A stretch of 64,000 nt of DNA from Roseomonas sp. (GTDB lineage: Bacteria > Pseudomonadota > Alphaproteobacteria > Acetobacterales > Acetobacteraceae), in assembly GCA_020249775.1 (NCBI GenBank), contig JADCFA010000008.1:248001-312000 (forward strand). Direction: 5' to 3'. Positions within the stretch are counted from its first letter, which is position 1. Each line of letters begins with the position of its first letter. Below, one piece after another: positions 53,135 through 61,568 of the stretch. A model generated the notes under the pieces. That model was given only the letters and a program-made list of their open reading frames with translations. It did no database searches and was not told the DNA's origin. The position numbers and the translations under genes were made by a program.

Positions 53135-53200
53135 CAAGGCGAACTCCAATTTTGTTGAGCGCCGCATTACCCCTCGGGCCGGGCCGGGGGCAAGCATGGA

Positions 53201-53887
53201 TCAAAAGGGCAGCAGCGCCGGCACGCCGAAGAAGCGCGCATGGAAATGCAGCGTCACGGCCCAGCCGAGCAGCGCGAGCGCGGGGGTGAGCCAGCCAATT
53301 TCCGCCAGCACCAGCCGATTGCGCCCGGCCAGGATGGCGCCGAAGGGCAGGATGGAGGTCGCGGCCTGTAGTTTTGTCGCAGCCTCCGGGTCGCGTGCGG
53401 CAAGCTTGCGATCAATGGAAGGCATGCCAATCAGGGCACTGACGGCGAAGGTGCTGAAGAAGATTACACTCGCCAGATCGCCATTGCCGAGCACATGCAC
53501 CAAGGCCCAAAGCGCGAAGGACCAGAGCACGGGGTGGCGCGTGATCCGCTGAATGCCGCGCACCTGCTGCCCGACGAGACCTTCTCCGCCGATACCTGTC
53601 GGGTTGCGCAAAAGCCCAGCGGCAAAGAACAGAAAAGCCGGCAGCATGATCAGCGCCAGAAGCAGGCGAAGCCAGGCCGGCGCGGTCCAGATCGGCAGGG
53701 GCTCTGCCGCGCCCCAGGCGCGCGCGAGCAGTACCAGCGCCACCACCGACAGCACCGAATAGGCTATGCGAAAGCCATTCGCTCCAATCCTCCCGACCAG
53801 GCGCGCCCTGATTTCGGTACCCGCAATGCCGTTATGCGTGGCAACAAAGAAGGCTGCGGCCAGCAGCAGGGGAAAAATGCCTTCCAT
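53201..53887 (-). CDS. NnrU family membrane protein
   Basis: This 228-aa protein has about six membrane segments and NnrU signatures: AAAFFVATHNGIAG at the start, RNPTGIGGEG, ITRHPVLWSFALWALVHVLGNGD and FFSTFAVSALIGMPSIDRK. In other bacteria NnrU is linked to nitric oxide or denitrification metabolism and belongs to the isoprenylcysteine methyltransferase-like membrane proteins. No denitrification genes are seen here. The ATG at 53887 was chosen because the frame extends upstream only as non-hydrophobic sequence. Confidence 0.88.
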   Translation of the reverse strand: MEGIFPLLLAAAFFVATHNGIAGTEIRARLVGRIGANGFRIAYSVLSVVALVLLARAWGAAEPLPIWTAPAWLRLLLALIMLPAFLFFAAGLLRNPTGIGGEGLVGQQVRGIQRITRHPVLWSFALWALVHVLGNGDLASVIFFSTFAVSALIGMPSIDRKLAARDPEAATKLQAATSILPFGAILAGRNRLVLAEIGWLTPALALLGWAVTLHFHARFFGVPALLPF

Positions 53888-54027
53888 TTTATTGCCTTTC
53901 GAGAAGAAATCGCCTGAGCTTGAAAAGCTTTGGTGAGTTCGTCTAATGCCATGATACTTTAGTCCTGTGGTATCCAACAGGCAAGGCTTCATCAGCATCC
54001 ATTCGTGAAGAAAAAAGGAACTCTTCC

Positions 54028-54750
54028 TTGGAATCTGCTCCAAAAACGCTTTCCTACGGTCAGTTCGTCGAAATGCTCGATGCGGGCCTTGGCTTTCGAA
54101 CAACCTCCTATTTCGCAAAGAATCGCCATTCCGTGTTAAGCGCACTTTGCGATCAATATGGCTCGGACAAGGGGGAGCTTCGGCCTGATGGCCACCCCTA
54201 TCCTTGGCCTTCGCATAATTATGCCGATTACTACGAAATGCTCTTCAGGCATTGTCGCCATAGCATCACAAAGGTTTTCGAATGTGGGCTGGGCACGAAT
54301 AATCCAATTCTTCCCTCCTCCATGACAGAAAAGGGCAAGCCTGGCGCATCCCTGCGCGTCTGGCGGGATTATTTCCCCAATGCCCAGATTTATGGCGCGG
54401 ATATAGATCGTGATATCCTGTTCACCGAAGAACGGATCAAGACGCATTACATTGATCAGCGCGAACCAAAGGCCATTGAGGCGTATTGGCAGCAGGTTGG
54501 TGAGACGGATTTCGATTTCATGCTGGATGATGGATTGCATGTTTTCGAAGCCGGAAGCTGCCTTTTCACCCATTCCATCCATCATCTGGCGGAAAACGGC
54601 ATTTACGTGATTGAAGATGTCGCGCCAAAAGACCTACTGCGCTATAAGGATTTCTTCGGAAAAACCGCTTACGTTGTGGATTACGTCACCATGCTTCGAC
54701 CCAAGCTACCGCTTGGTGACAATAGCCTTGTCGTCATCCGCAAGGGCTAA
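54028..54750 (+). CDS. Class I SAM-dependent methyltransferase
   Basis: This 240-aa protein shows the SAM-binding motif VFECGLGTNN at about residue 90, the second acidic strand IYGADIDRD, and FDFMLDDGLHVFE, a metal-dependent macrocin O-methyltransferase-like pattern. The N-terminal block ALCDQYGSDKG with later HNYADYYEMLF is a known feature of sugar or polysaccharide O-methyltransferases. It probably methylates a sugar or glycan. The start is a TTG at 54028, with AAGGAA 8 nt upstream. It is monocistronic and divergent from nnrU. Confidence 0.8.
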   Translation: MESAPKTLSYGQFVEMLDAGLGFRTTSYFAKNRHSVLSALCDQYGSDKGELRPDGHPYPWPSHNYADYYEMLFRHCRHSITKVFECGLGTNNPILPSSMTEKGKPGASLRVWRDYFPNAQIYGADIDRDILFTEERIKTHYIDQREPKAIEAYWQQVGETDFDFMLDDGLHVFEAGSCLFTHSIHHLAENGIYVIEDVAPKDLLRYKDFFGKTAYVVDYVTMLRPKLPLGDNSLVVIRKG

Positions 54751-54761
54751 AGCTAGCTAGG

Positions 54762-55940
54762 CTACAAACCCTTCAAGACAGCCCAAAGCGCCGATTTCGC
54801 CTCAAAGCCAATGCCTGGAATATCGGGCATTTTGATCCGCCCATCCAGGACAGGTGTGGCATCGGCAAAACCGCCAAAGGGCGCGAAAACTTCCGGGTAG
54901 CTTTCATTGCCGCCAAGCCCAAGCCCGACTGCGATATTGAGCGCGAATTGATGCCCGCCATGCGGCACGCAACGCCGGGGCGACCAGCCATGGCGCACCA
55001 GCATCTCCAGCGTGCGCAGATATTCGACCAAACCATAGGAAAGCGCCGGATCGAATTGCAGAATATCGCGATCCGGACGGAGGCCACCATGGCGGATCAG
55101 GTTACGCGCATCCAGCATGGAAAATAGATTCTCGCCCGTTGCGATTGGTGGCATGTATTGTTCCGCCAAGGCGGCATGGGTTGAATAATCCAGCGGATCG
55201 AGCGGTTCTTCATACCAACGCAACCCAAAGGGCTGCAGCGCCGCGCCATAGGTCAGCGCCGCATGCAGACCAAAGCGACCATTCACATCCACCGCCAGGC
55301 GCGATCCATCACCGCCCAGCAGCTTCACCACCGCTTCAATGCGGGCCAGATCTTCCGTGAGCGCATCCTTGACCGAGGTGCCCGGCGCGCCGCCGATTTT
55401 CATTTTGACAGTGGTGTAACCCATGCCGAGGTAGCGCTTCATTTCCTCAACCAAGGCATCCACGCCCTTGCCTGGGTAGTAATAGCCGCCCGCAGCATAA
55501 ACCCAGGCGCTGGCATCCGCCTGACCGCCGCGATACCGATCCGCAAGCAAGCGCCACAGCGGCACGCCCGCAAGCTTCGCCGCCGCATCCCAAAGCGCCA
55601 TATCCAAAACGCCAACCGCGACCGAGCGATCACCATGCCCGCCCGGCTTTTCATTCCGCATCATCGCAGCCCAGGCGCCGGCGGGGTTGAGACCGCCTTC
55701 GCTCAGCGCCAATTCAGCCTCGGTCGCCGCTTGCAGCCGGGGGATGAAGCGTTCCGCAAGCAAGCCTGGCTGCGCATAACGGCCATTGGAATTGAAGCCA
55801 TAGCCCGTGGCGCTTTTGCCCGTGCCATCTTCCACCGTGATGGCAACGACACTCGCCGTCATTTTGGAAAAATCTATATAGGCATTGGCAATGGCGCTTG
55901 CGATTGGCACCACGCCTTGGCGGATGGAAGTGATACGCAT
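54762..55940 (-). CDS. tarD: D(-)-tartrate dehydratase (enolase superfamily)
   Basis: This 392-aa enolase-superfamily protein closely follows the characterised Bradyrhizobium D-tartrate dehydratase as I recall its sequence. Shared blocks are NAYIDFSKMT, GYGFNSNGRY, YAAGGYYYPGKG and GLGLGGNESYP. The catalytic residues align: Lys181 (VKMKIGG), metal ligands Asp218, Glu244 and Glu270, and His327 in VPHGGHQ. It removes water from D-tartrate to give oxaloacetate. An 8-residue insertion follows Lys181 relative to that enzyme. No tartrate transporter is adjacent; hrcA lies upstream. Confidence 0.88.
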   Translation of the reverse strand: MRITSIRQGVVPIASAIANAYIDFSKMTASVVAITVEDGTGKSATGYGFNSNGRYAQPGLLAERFIPRLQAATEAELALSEGGLNPAGAWAAMMRNEKPGGHGDRSVAVGVLDMALWDAAAKLAGVPLWRLLADRYRGGQADASAWVYAAGGYYYPGKGVDALVEEMKRYLGMGYTTVKMKIGGAPGTSVKDALTEDLARIEAVVKLLGGDGSRLAVDVNGRFGLHAALTYGAALQPFGLRWYEEPLDPLDYSTHAALAEQYMPPIATGENLFSMLDARNLIRHGGLRPDRDILQFDPALSYGLVEYLRTLEMLVRHGWSPRRCVPHGGHQFALNIAVGLGLGGNESYPEVFAPFGGFADATPVLDGRIKMPDIPGIGFEAKSALWAVLKGL

Positions 55941-55985
55941 GGGGTTTCCTGTCTCGTCTCGCGCGCCTTCAAGCGCGCGCCATGT

Positions 55986-57113
55986 TCAACCGAGCAATCT
56001 GCCGATCACGCGCGCGGTGTAATCCACCACCGGAATCACGCGCCCGTAATTGATGCGTGTGGGTCCGATCACGCCAATCGCACCGACAATCTTTTCCTGA
56101 CCATTGCGGAAGGGGGCGACCACCACGGAAAGCCCCGCGCTATCGAAAAGCCCGCTTTCGGCGCCAATGAAAATCTGCACACCTTCGCCGCGCTGCGCCA
56201 ATTCCAACAGCCGCAGCATGGTTTCCTGAGCTTCAAGCCTTTCGAACAACCGCTGGATTTCCTGCACCTGCGCTGCCTGATCCAGATTCTGCAATAGCCG
56301 CGACTGACCGCGCAAAATCAGCGACCCGCCGCCGCCACCGGCCCAGGTGGCAAGCCCCGCCGAGATCACTTGCTGCGTCAGCGCATCCAAAGCCGTGCGG
56401 TCGGCGGCGATTTCCTCAGCCACCTTGCTGCGGGTTTCTTCCAGGGTGCGCCCGGCGAGCCGCGCATTCAGATAGTTCGAGGCTTGCGTGAGTGCGGAAG
56501 GCGGCAACCCCGCCGGCACTTCAATGACGCGGTTTTCGACCTGCCCGCCTTCATGCACCAGCACCACCAAGGCCCGGCCCGGTCCAAGCGCCACAAATTC
56601 AATATGGCGCACCGGGTTTTCCGTTTTCGGCGCCACCACCAGCCCGGCCGCCCCGGCAAGGCCCGAGAGCATCAGCCCGGCTTCGGCCAGGGTTTCCTGC
56701 AAGGACCGGCCCGATGCCGCGCAGCGCGCCGCAATCGCATCCCGGTCTTCCTCACCCAGCGCGCCGAATTCCAATAAGCCATCCACGAAAAGCCGAAGCC
56801 CGCGTTCCGTCGGCAGCCGCCCGGCCGAGGTATGCGGCGCGTAGAGCAGCCCGGCATCTTCCAGATCCGCCATGGCATTGCGGATGGTTGCCGGTGATAA
56901 GCCCAGCGGCAGACGTCGTGAAAGGGTGCGTGACCCGACAGGTTCGCCCGTCGCGACATAGGTTTCCACCAATTCGCGCAAAATCAGCGCCGAACGGCTA
57001 TCCAAGCCGACCGCGGCCGGCAGCCCGGGGGTCAGCTTCGCGGGCGTATGGGTCACGGGTTTGGGTCCCGATGTGTCATAGCGCGAGTATGAAGCCTGGG
57101 CAGGGCGCGTCAA
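55986..57113 (-). CDS. hrcA: Heat-inducible transcription repressor HrcA
   Basis: This 375-aa repressor of heat-shock chaperonin genes shows the winged-helix region ([55 protein letters not shown]) and the C-terminal effector-domain blocks [11 protein letters not shown] and [21 protein letters not shown]. The start is a TTG at 57113; a GTG at 57056 is an alternative that would drop a low-complexity 19-residue leader. It is divergent from rph across a short space carrying an inverted repeat, and a GC-rich hairpin at 55961-55978 lies beyond its stop. Confidence 0.93.
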   Translation of the reverse strand: MTRPAQASYSRYDTSGPKPVTHTPAKLTPGLPAAVGLDSRSALILRELVETYVATGEPVGSRTLSRRLPLGLSPATIRNAMADLEDAGLLYAPHTSAGRLPTERGLRLFVDGLLEFGALGEEDRDAIAARCAASGRSLQETLAEAGLMLSGLAGAAGLVVAPKTENPVRHIEFVALGPGRALVVLVHEGGQVENRVIEVPAGLPPSALTQASNYLNARLAGRTLEETRSKVAEEIAADRTALDALTQQVISAGLATWAGGGGGSLILRGQSRLLQNLDQAAQVQEIQRLFERLEAQETMLRLLELAQRGEGVQIFIGAESGLFDSAGLSVVVAPFRNGQEKIVGAIGVIGPTRINYGRVIPVVDYTARVIGRLLG

Positions 57114-57115
57114 CG

Positions 57116-57146
57116 GGTTAGCGCCGGCCCTGCGCCTGTGCTAACC
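57116..57146. promoter_or_regulatory. Inverted repeat between hrcA and rph
   Basis: A perfect 7-bp inverted repeat GGTTAGC-N17-GCTAACC sits in the 42-nt space between the divergent hrcA and rph starts. It does not match the CIRCE element (GCACTC-N9-GAGTGC) that HrcA normally binds. It may be an operator or may simply lie within overlapping promoters. Confidence 0.4.
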
Positions 57147-57155
57147 GCCGGGTCT

Positions 57156-57875
57156 ATGACCAGACCCTCAGGCCGCGCCCCCGGCGCGCTTCGCACCGTT
57201 TCCATTCAACCCGGCGTCGCCCGCCATGCGGAAGGTTCCTGCGTTATTCGCATGGGCCTGACCGAGGTGCTGTGCACCGCAAGTGTCGAAGGCAAGGTGC
57301 CGCCCTTCCTGCGCGGCCAGGGCCAGGGCTGGGTCACGGCGGAATATGGCATGTTGCCGCGCGCGACCCATACGCGCGGGGACCGCGAAGCGGCGCGCGG
57401 CAAGCAATCCGGCCGCACGCAGGAAATCCAGCGCCTGATTGGGCGCAGCCTTCGTGCCGTGACGGATTTGAAGGCGATGGGTGAAATGACCATCACGCTG
57501 GATTGCGATGTGCTGACCGCCGATGGCGGCACGCGCTGCGCTTCCATCACCGGCGCCTGGGTCGCGCTGCATCTGGCCTTTGAACATTGCAAGCGCATGA
57601 ACATCATCACGCGCAATCCGCTGAAGGATCAGGTGGCGGCGATTTCGTGTGGCATTTATCAGGGCGTGCCCGTGCTTGATCTTGATTATGATGAGGATAG
57701 CAAAGCGGATGCGGATGCGAATTTCGTCCTGACGGCGTCCGGCGGGATTGTTGAAATTCAAGGCACCGCCGAAGGCGCGCCTTTCACTGAGGCTGATTTA
57801 CAGGCGCTGATGGGCCATGCGCGTGAAGGCACGGCAGCGCTTTTCGCCAAGCAGCGGCTTGCGGTGGATAAGTGA
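57156..57875 (+). CDS. rph: Ribonuclease PH
   Basis: This 239-aa 3'-5' phosphorolytic exoribonuclease trims tRNA ends. It has the classic start [18 protein letters not shown], the catalytic region [23 protein letters not shown] and [19 protein letters not shown]. The ATG at 57156 was preferred over an in-frame start at 57138. Its stop overlaps the rdgB start. The order hrcA-rph-rdgB, with hrcA divergent, is typical of alphaproteobacteria. Confidence 0.95.
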   Translation: MTRPSGRAPGALRTVSIQPGVARHAEGSCVIRMGLTEVLCTASVEGKVPPFLRGQGQGWVTAEYGMLPRATHTRGDREAARGKQSGRTQEIQRLIGRSLRAVTDLKAMGEMTITLDCDVLTADGGTRCASITGAWVALHLAFEHCKRMNIITRNPLKDQVAAISCGIYQGVPVLDLDYDEDSKADADANFVLTASGGIVEIQGTAEGAPFTEADLQALMGHAREGTAALFAKQRLAVDK

Positions 57876-58498
57876 TGGCGCATCGGCGCCTGCAACGCGG
57901 TGAGAAGATTGTCATCGCCACGCATAATGCCGGAAAGCTCCGCGAAGTGGCGGCCTTGCTGGCGCCGCATGGCATTGAAGTGACCAGCGCCGGCGCGCTT
58001 GGCCTGCCGGAGCCGGAGGAAACCGAAACGAGTTTCCTCGGCAATGCGCGGATCAAGGCGCATGCGGCAGCGCGCGCGGCGGGGATGCCGGCACTTTCGG
58101 ATGATTCAGGGTTTTCCGTGGCGGCGCTGGATGGTGCGCCGGGCGTTTATACCGCCGATTGGGCCATGCGCCCGGAAGGTGGGCGGGATTATGCGCTCGC
58201 CATGGGCAAGGTGCATGACCTTGCCAAGCATGCGTCAGATCGCGCGGCCTGGTTCACCTGTGCGCTCGTGCTCGCCTGGCCCGATGGGCATGAGGAAGGT
58301 TTTGAGGGCAAGGCGGAGGGCGTTTGGGTCTGGCCGCCACGCGGCGCGCATGGCTTTGGCTATGACCCCATGTTCGTGCCGCAGGGACGCCTTCAGACCT
58401 TCGGCGAAATGGCCCCGGATGAGAAGCACCGCATCAGCCACCGCGCCGCGGCTTTCGCGTTGCTGGCCGCTTCCTGCCTGCCACCGGCGGCAGGCTAA
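57875..58498 (+). CDS. rdgB: Non-canonical purine NTP pyrophosphatase (RdgB/HAM1)
   Basis: This 207-aa enzyme hydrolyses ITP and XTP to monophosphates and keeps the nucleotide pool clean. It shows [14 protein letters not shown] at the start, [35 protein letters not shown] and [11 protein letters not shown]. The ATG at 57875 overlaps the rph stop (TGATG); a GTG one codon earlier is an alternative. Its last 65 nt overlap the 3' end of the convergent LOG gene. Confidence 0.95.
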   Translation: MAHRRLQRGEKIVIATHNAGKLREVAALLAPHGIEVTSAGALGLPEPEETETSFLGNARIKAHAAARAAGMPALSDDSGFSVAALDGAPGVYTADWAMRPEGGRDYALAMGKVHDLAKHASDRAAWFTCALVLAWPDGHEEGFEGKAEGVWVWPPRGAHGFGYDPMFVPQGRLQTFGEMAPDEKHRISHRAAAFALLAASCLPPAAG

Positions 58499-59321
58499 GC
58501 TTCATGGGCGGGGAAGCCGCGGGCGAGAGCCCACGTTGCAACAAGCTCGCCCAGCCCTCCTCCGGGTTGTCCACAATTTCAAACAGCTTCAGATCAGCCT
58601 CACTGATCATGCCCTCATCCACCATGGCGTTGAAATTCACCACCTTGGTCCAGTAATCGCGCCCGAAAAGGACAATTGGCACCGGGCGCATCTTTTCCGA
58701 TTGCGCGAGCGTCAGCACTTCGAACAATTCGTCAAAAGTCCCGAAGCCACCAGGGAAAACCGCAAGCGCATTGGCGCGCATGGCAAGGTGCATCTTGCGC
58801 ATGGCGAAGTAATGGAAGCGAAAGGTCAGCGCCGGCGTGGACCAGGAATTGGGCGCCTGTTCATGCGGCAGGGTGATGTTGAAGCCAATGGAAGGCGCGC
58901 CGCATTCCGATGCGCCGCGATTGGCCGCTTCCATGATCCCCGGGCCGCCGCCCGTTGCAATCACGTTATCCCGCGCCGCGCCCGATGCAGCGAGCGCACC
59001 GCCACGCATGGAGACAATGCGGGCAAAGGCGCGTGCATCCTCATAAAAGCGGGACCGTTCAAGTGCCTTGTGGGCGGCGCGCTTTTCCGCCGCCCCGCGC
59101 GCCTTCTTGGCGAGTGCCGCGGCTTCCTCGGCGCTCGGCGTGCGGGCGGAACCAAACACCACAATGGTGGACCGCACCCCCCAATCGCGCAGCGCATATT
59201 CGGCCTTGGCGTATTCCATGCCGAAGCGGAACGGGCGCATTTCATCGCGCAGCAGGAATTCCTGATCCTCCACGGCCAGCAGATAGCTGCGCGAACCCTT
59301 CTGGGCGCCATTATCGGGCAT
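58434..59321 (-). CDS. LOG family protein (TIGR00730-type)
   Basis: This 295-aa protein has the LOG signature [14 protein letters not shown] and the [12 protein letters not shown] motif. LOG proteins cleave the ribose-5-phosphate from nucleoside monophosphates (cytokinin-activating in plants), and some bacterial relatives act as nucleotide or stress enzymes. The N-terminal extension ([21 protein letters not shown]) is typical of the longer bacterial subgroup. The ATG at 59321 lies 8 nt after GGGGAGG. Its C-terminal tail is basic, and its end overlaps rdgB by 65 nt on the opposite strand. Confidence 0.88.
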   Translation of the reverse strand: MPDNGAQKGSRSYLLAVEDQEFLLRDEMRPFRFGMEYAKAEYALRDWGVRSTIVVFGSARTPSAEEAAALAKKARGAAEKRAAHKALERSRFYEDARAFARIVSMRGGALAASGAARDNVIATGGGPGIMEAANRGASECGAPSIGFNITLPHEQAPNSWSTPALTFRFHYFAMRKMHLAMRANALAVFPGGFGTFDELFEVLTLAQSEKMRPVPIVLFGRDYWTKVVNFNAMVDEGMISEADLKLFEIVDNPEEGWASLLQRGLSPAASPPMKLSLPPVAGRKRPATRKPRRGG

Positions 59322-59567
59322 TGGAAACCTCCCCTTCATGCTCGGCGTATCATGGCATGAAGCGGGCGCAGGCTGCGATGGGGGGCGGCAGGGTCCAAAG
59401 CCCTTGGAGACAGAAAGGGCGTTGATATCGAGGTTGAAAGTCAGGCGCTTGACCACCTATTTTCCAGGTCTCAGCGAGAAAAAAGTGAAGGCGTTAACCT
59501 TTTATTCATCTATCGATTGTCTAATAAAGTGTGGTCAAGAACGGCCTTGCAGAACGGGGAAAAACCC

Positions 59568-60098
59568 ATGGCGATTGGTTTTCTGGGTGCCGGCCCCAAG
59601 ATGCCGGGCGTTGGTGGCGGCTTTGATGCCGGGCAGCTTACATCACTTGCGCTGAAGGCGAGCATGCAGCGGCAAGCCCCCACAACCAGCGTTGCGGCGC
59701 GGGCGGATCGTGGCCCGGCAGTGGTGATTGCGATTGACCCGCGCGCAGCAGAACGCTCGGCAGAGATTGCGCGGCTTGCAGAACAGGCCCAAGGCGCCGC
59801 TAGCGCACCGGATTGGGGCGGCCGCACCATGGCTGAGCCCGATTGGGACAAGAAAATGATCGCCGAAATGATTGACCAGCAGAAGCGGCAGGTCTGGGCG
59901 CTGTCGGAAACGCTGCGTGTCTATGAAGAGACTGGGGAAGTGGTTTCCTTTGGCTTGTCGGGAGAGCGGTTTGTGAGTTCCGAGAATTGGGCAGTCTATG
60001 GCGGACCGGAAGGTTACTTGCAGGAGATACGTAACAGGTTGCCAATTTCTCAGGCGAGCCTGCGTGATCTCGAAACTCGCTTAACTCCAAATGGGTGA
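59568..60098 (+). CDS. Small protein of unknown function, duplicated (copy 1)
   Basis: This 176-aa protein is not recognised. It starts MAIGFLGAGPKMPGVGGGFD (glycine-rich, no signal peptide). A helical Ala/Arg-rich stretch with PRAAERSAEIARLAEQAQG follows, then EPDWDKKMIAEMIDQQKRQVW and a LSETLRVYEETGEVVSFGLS segment. It ends in SLRDLETRLTPNG. The ATG at 59568 has GGGGAAA upstream and sits in a conserved upstream block repeated in copy 2 (60942). The N-terminal two-thirds is almost identical to copy 2, but the last 30 residues diverge. It converges on an RTX gene, so the two may form a functional pair. Confidence 0.6.
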   Translation: MAIGFLGAGPKMPGVGGGFDAGQLTSLALKASMQRQAPTTSVAARADRGPAVVIAIDPRAAERSAEIARLAEQAQGAASAPDWGGRTMAEPDWDKKMIAEMIDQQKRQVWALSETLRVYEETGEVVSFGLSGERFVSSENWAVYGGPEGYLQEIRNRLPISQASLRDLETRLTPNG

Positions 60099-60150
60099 TT
60101 GAGCTGCCCCCTTACGGGTCGTCGGCTTCGTCCAATCCAAATTTACAAAC

Positions 60151-60188
60151 TGATCATCGCCGGGAAGGTAGCTTCCCGGCGATGATCA
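60151..60188. terminator. Strong hairpin between convergent genes of unit 1
   Basis: A 17-bp perfect stem (TGATCATCGCCGGGAAG/CTTCCCGGCGATGATCA) with loop GTAG lies between the small gene and the RTX gene. It can work in both directions. A weaker counterpart lies at 61529-61558. Confidence 0.7.
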
Positions 60189-60194
60189 TAGGCG

Positions 60195-60797
60195 TCACAG
60201 GATGAAGTCCTGCTGCACCAGATTCACCAATCCTTGTATCTGCAAGGTGATGTCAGCTACGCCATCCCCCATATCAGCTTGCACGAAGGTATTGCCACCG
60301 GATTGATACCAGCGAATTTCTGCGATACCGCTGGCACTGAAACTCAGACTATTGCGAAAGGCAAAAGCCTGATCACCAGCCAGCGACGCATTGGTATCTA
60401 TCGAACTGAACACCAAGATATCGGAGCCTGCCTGAAAATCCAGAATGACATCCATCGCGCTGGGCGTCGCCATGTCATCGGCGGAATACATGAAGCGGTC
60501 AGCCCCCGCCCCGCCAGTGAGCCGGTCTGACTCCGCGCCGCCCAAAATACTGTCGGCGCCAGCGCCGCCAAAAATCGTGTCGAACCCATTGTCACCGCGG
60601 AGGTAATCATCCCCCGTCAGCAGCCCGGCAGCGTCATCGCCATAAATCATATCGCTGCCATCCCAGCCGGAGACATAATCATTCCCCGCGCCACCCTCCA
60701 CACGGTCATTGCCAGCATCGGCATAAAGCTCATCGCGGCCATCGCCGCCACGGAGTGTGTCTAGCCCTCCGCCACTGATCGCCATCAGAAACCCCAT
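60195..60797 (-). CDS. RTX calcium-binding protein, N-terminally truncated duplicate
   Basis: This is a shortened copy of the RTX gene at 61569-62453. About 200 residues remain from an ATG at 60797; a GTG at 60830 is the alternative. It keeps the later nonapeptide repeats (such as GGDGRDELYADAGNDRVEGGAGND and GGAGADSILGGAESD) and the C-terminal serralysin-like domain (RFMYSADDMATPSAMDVILDF and later). The first repeats and the normal N-terminus are gone, lost at the duplication joint near 60773. A short unrelated N-terminus (MGFLMAIS) replaces them. It may be silent or expressed as a fragment; expression is unproven. Confidence 0.6.
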   Translation of the reverse strand: MGFLMAISGGGLDTLRGGDGRDELYADAGNDRVEGGAGNDYVSGWDGSDMIYGDDAAGLLTGDDYLRGDNGFDTIFGGAGADSILGGAESDRLTGGAGADRFMYSADDMATPSAMDVILDFQAGSDILVFSSIDTNASLAGDQAFAFRNSLSFSASGIAEIRWYQSGGNTFVQADMGDGVADITLQIQGLVNLVQQDFIL

Positions 60798-60941
60798 ATC
60801 CAAGGGCGCCAGGGTGCGGCGCTTGACCACCTATTTTCCAGGTTTCAGCGAGAAAAAAGTGAAGGCGTTAACCTTTTATTCATCTATCGATTGTCTAATG
60901 AAGTGTGGTCAAAAACGGCCTTGCAGAACGGGGAAAAACCC

Positions 60942-61463
60942 ATGGCGATTGGTTTTCTGGGTGCCGGCCCCAAGATGCCGGGTTTCGGTGGCGGCTTTGA
61001 TGTCGGGCAGCTTACATCACTTGCGCTGAAGGCGAGCATGCAGCGGCAAGCCCCCACAGCCAGCGTTGCGGCGCGGGCGGATCGTGGCCCGGCAGTGGTG
61101 GTGGCGATTGACCCGCGCGCAGCAGAACGCTCTGCGGAGATTGCGCGGCTTGCAGAACAGGCCCAAGGCGCCGCTAGCGCACCGGATTGGGGCGGCCGCA
61201 CCATGGCTGAGCCCGATTGGGACAAGAAAATGATCGCCGAAATGATTGACCAGCAGAAGCGGCAGGTCTGGGCGATTTCGGAAACGCTGCGTGTTTATGA
61301 TGAAACTGGAGAAGTGGTTTCATTCGGTTTGTCCGGTGAACGCTTTGTGAGCTCCGAAAATTGGGCAGCCTATGGCGGACCGGAGAAGTATATCGAAATG
61401 AACCGCAAGGGATTGGAAATTTCTAAGGCCAGCCTGCGGGATCTTGAAACACGAGTGACATAA
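60942..61463 (+). CDS. Small protein of unknown function, duplicated (copy 2)
   Basis: This 173-aa paralogue of the gene at 59568 is nearly identical through SSENWAxYGGPE and then changes to KYIEMNRKGLEISKASLRDLETRVT. It has no signal peptide or membrane segment. The same upstream block (AAGTGAAGGCGTTAACC and TTGTCTAAT) precedes it, including a possible promoter. It converges on the intact RTX gene. The two copies differ mainly at the C-terminus, which suggests selection or recombination there. Confidence 0.6.
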   Translation: MAIGFLGAGPKMPGFGGGFDVGQLTSLALKASMQRQAPTASVAARADRGPAVVVAIDPRAAERSAEIARLAEQAQGAASAPDWGGRTMAEPDWDKKMIAEMIDQQKRQVWAISETLRVYDETGEVVSFGLSGERFVSSENWAAYGGPEKYIEMNRKGLEISKASLRDLETRVT

Positions 61464-61528
61464 AGCTCTGATCAATATAATGCCACTATCGCTCGGTAGC
61501 GGCGCTTATTCCTGAACCTAAAAAGCTT

Positions 61529-61558
61529 CATCGCCGGAAAGGTTTCTCTCCGGCGATG
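61529..61558. terminator. Hairpin between convergent genes of unit 2
   Basis: A 13-bp stem with one mismatch (CATCGCCGGAAAG/CTCTCCGGCGATG, loop GTTT) lies between the small gene and the RTX gene, at the same place as the perfect hairpin of unit 1. Confidence 0.6.
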
Positions 61559-61568
61559 GTCGTTGGGT

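Larger units (their letters stand above)
59444..60773. repeat. Tandem duplication unit 1
   Basis: This 1,330-bp segment repeats at 60818-62147 with a period of exactly 1,374 bp. Equivalent landmarks (the GGCGCTTGACC start, the ATG of the small gene, the RTX stop, the CCTCCGCC end) are all 1,374 bp apart. It holds the promoter and gene of the small unknown protein plus the 3' two-thirds of an RTX gene. Similarity is nearly perfect at the left end and lower in the middle. A 44-bp unique joint (60774-60817) separates the units. Confidence 0.9.
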
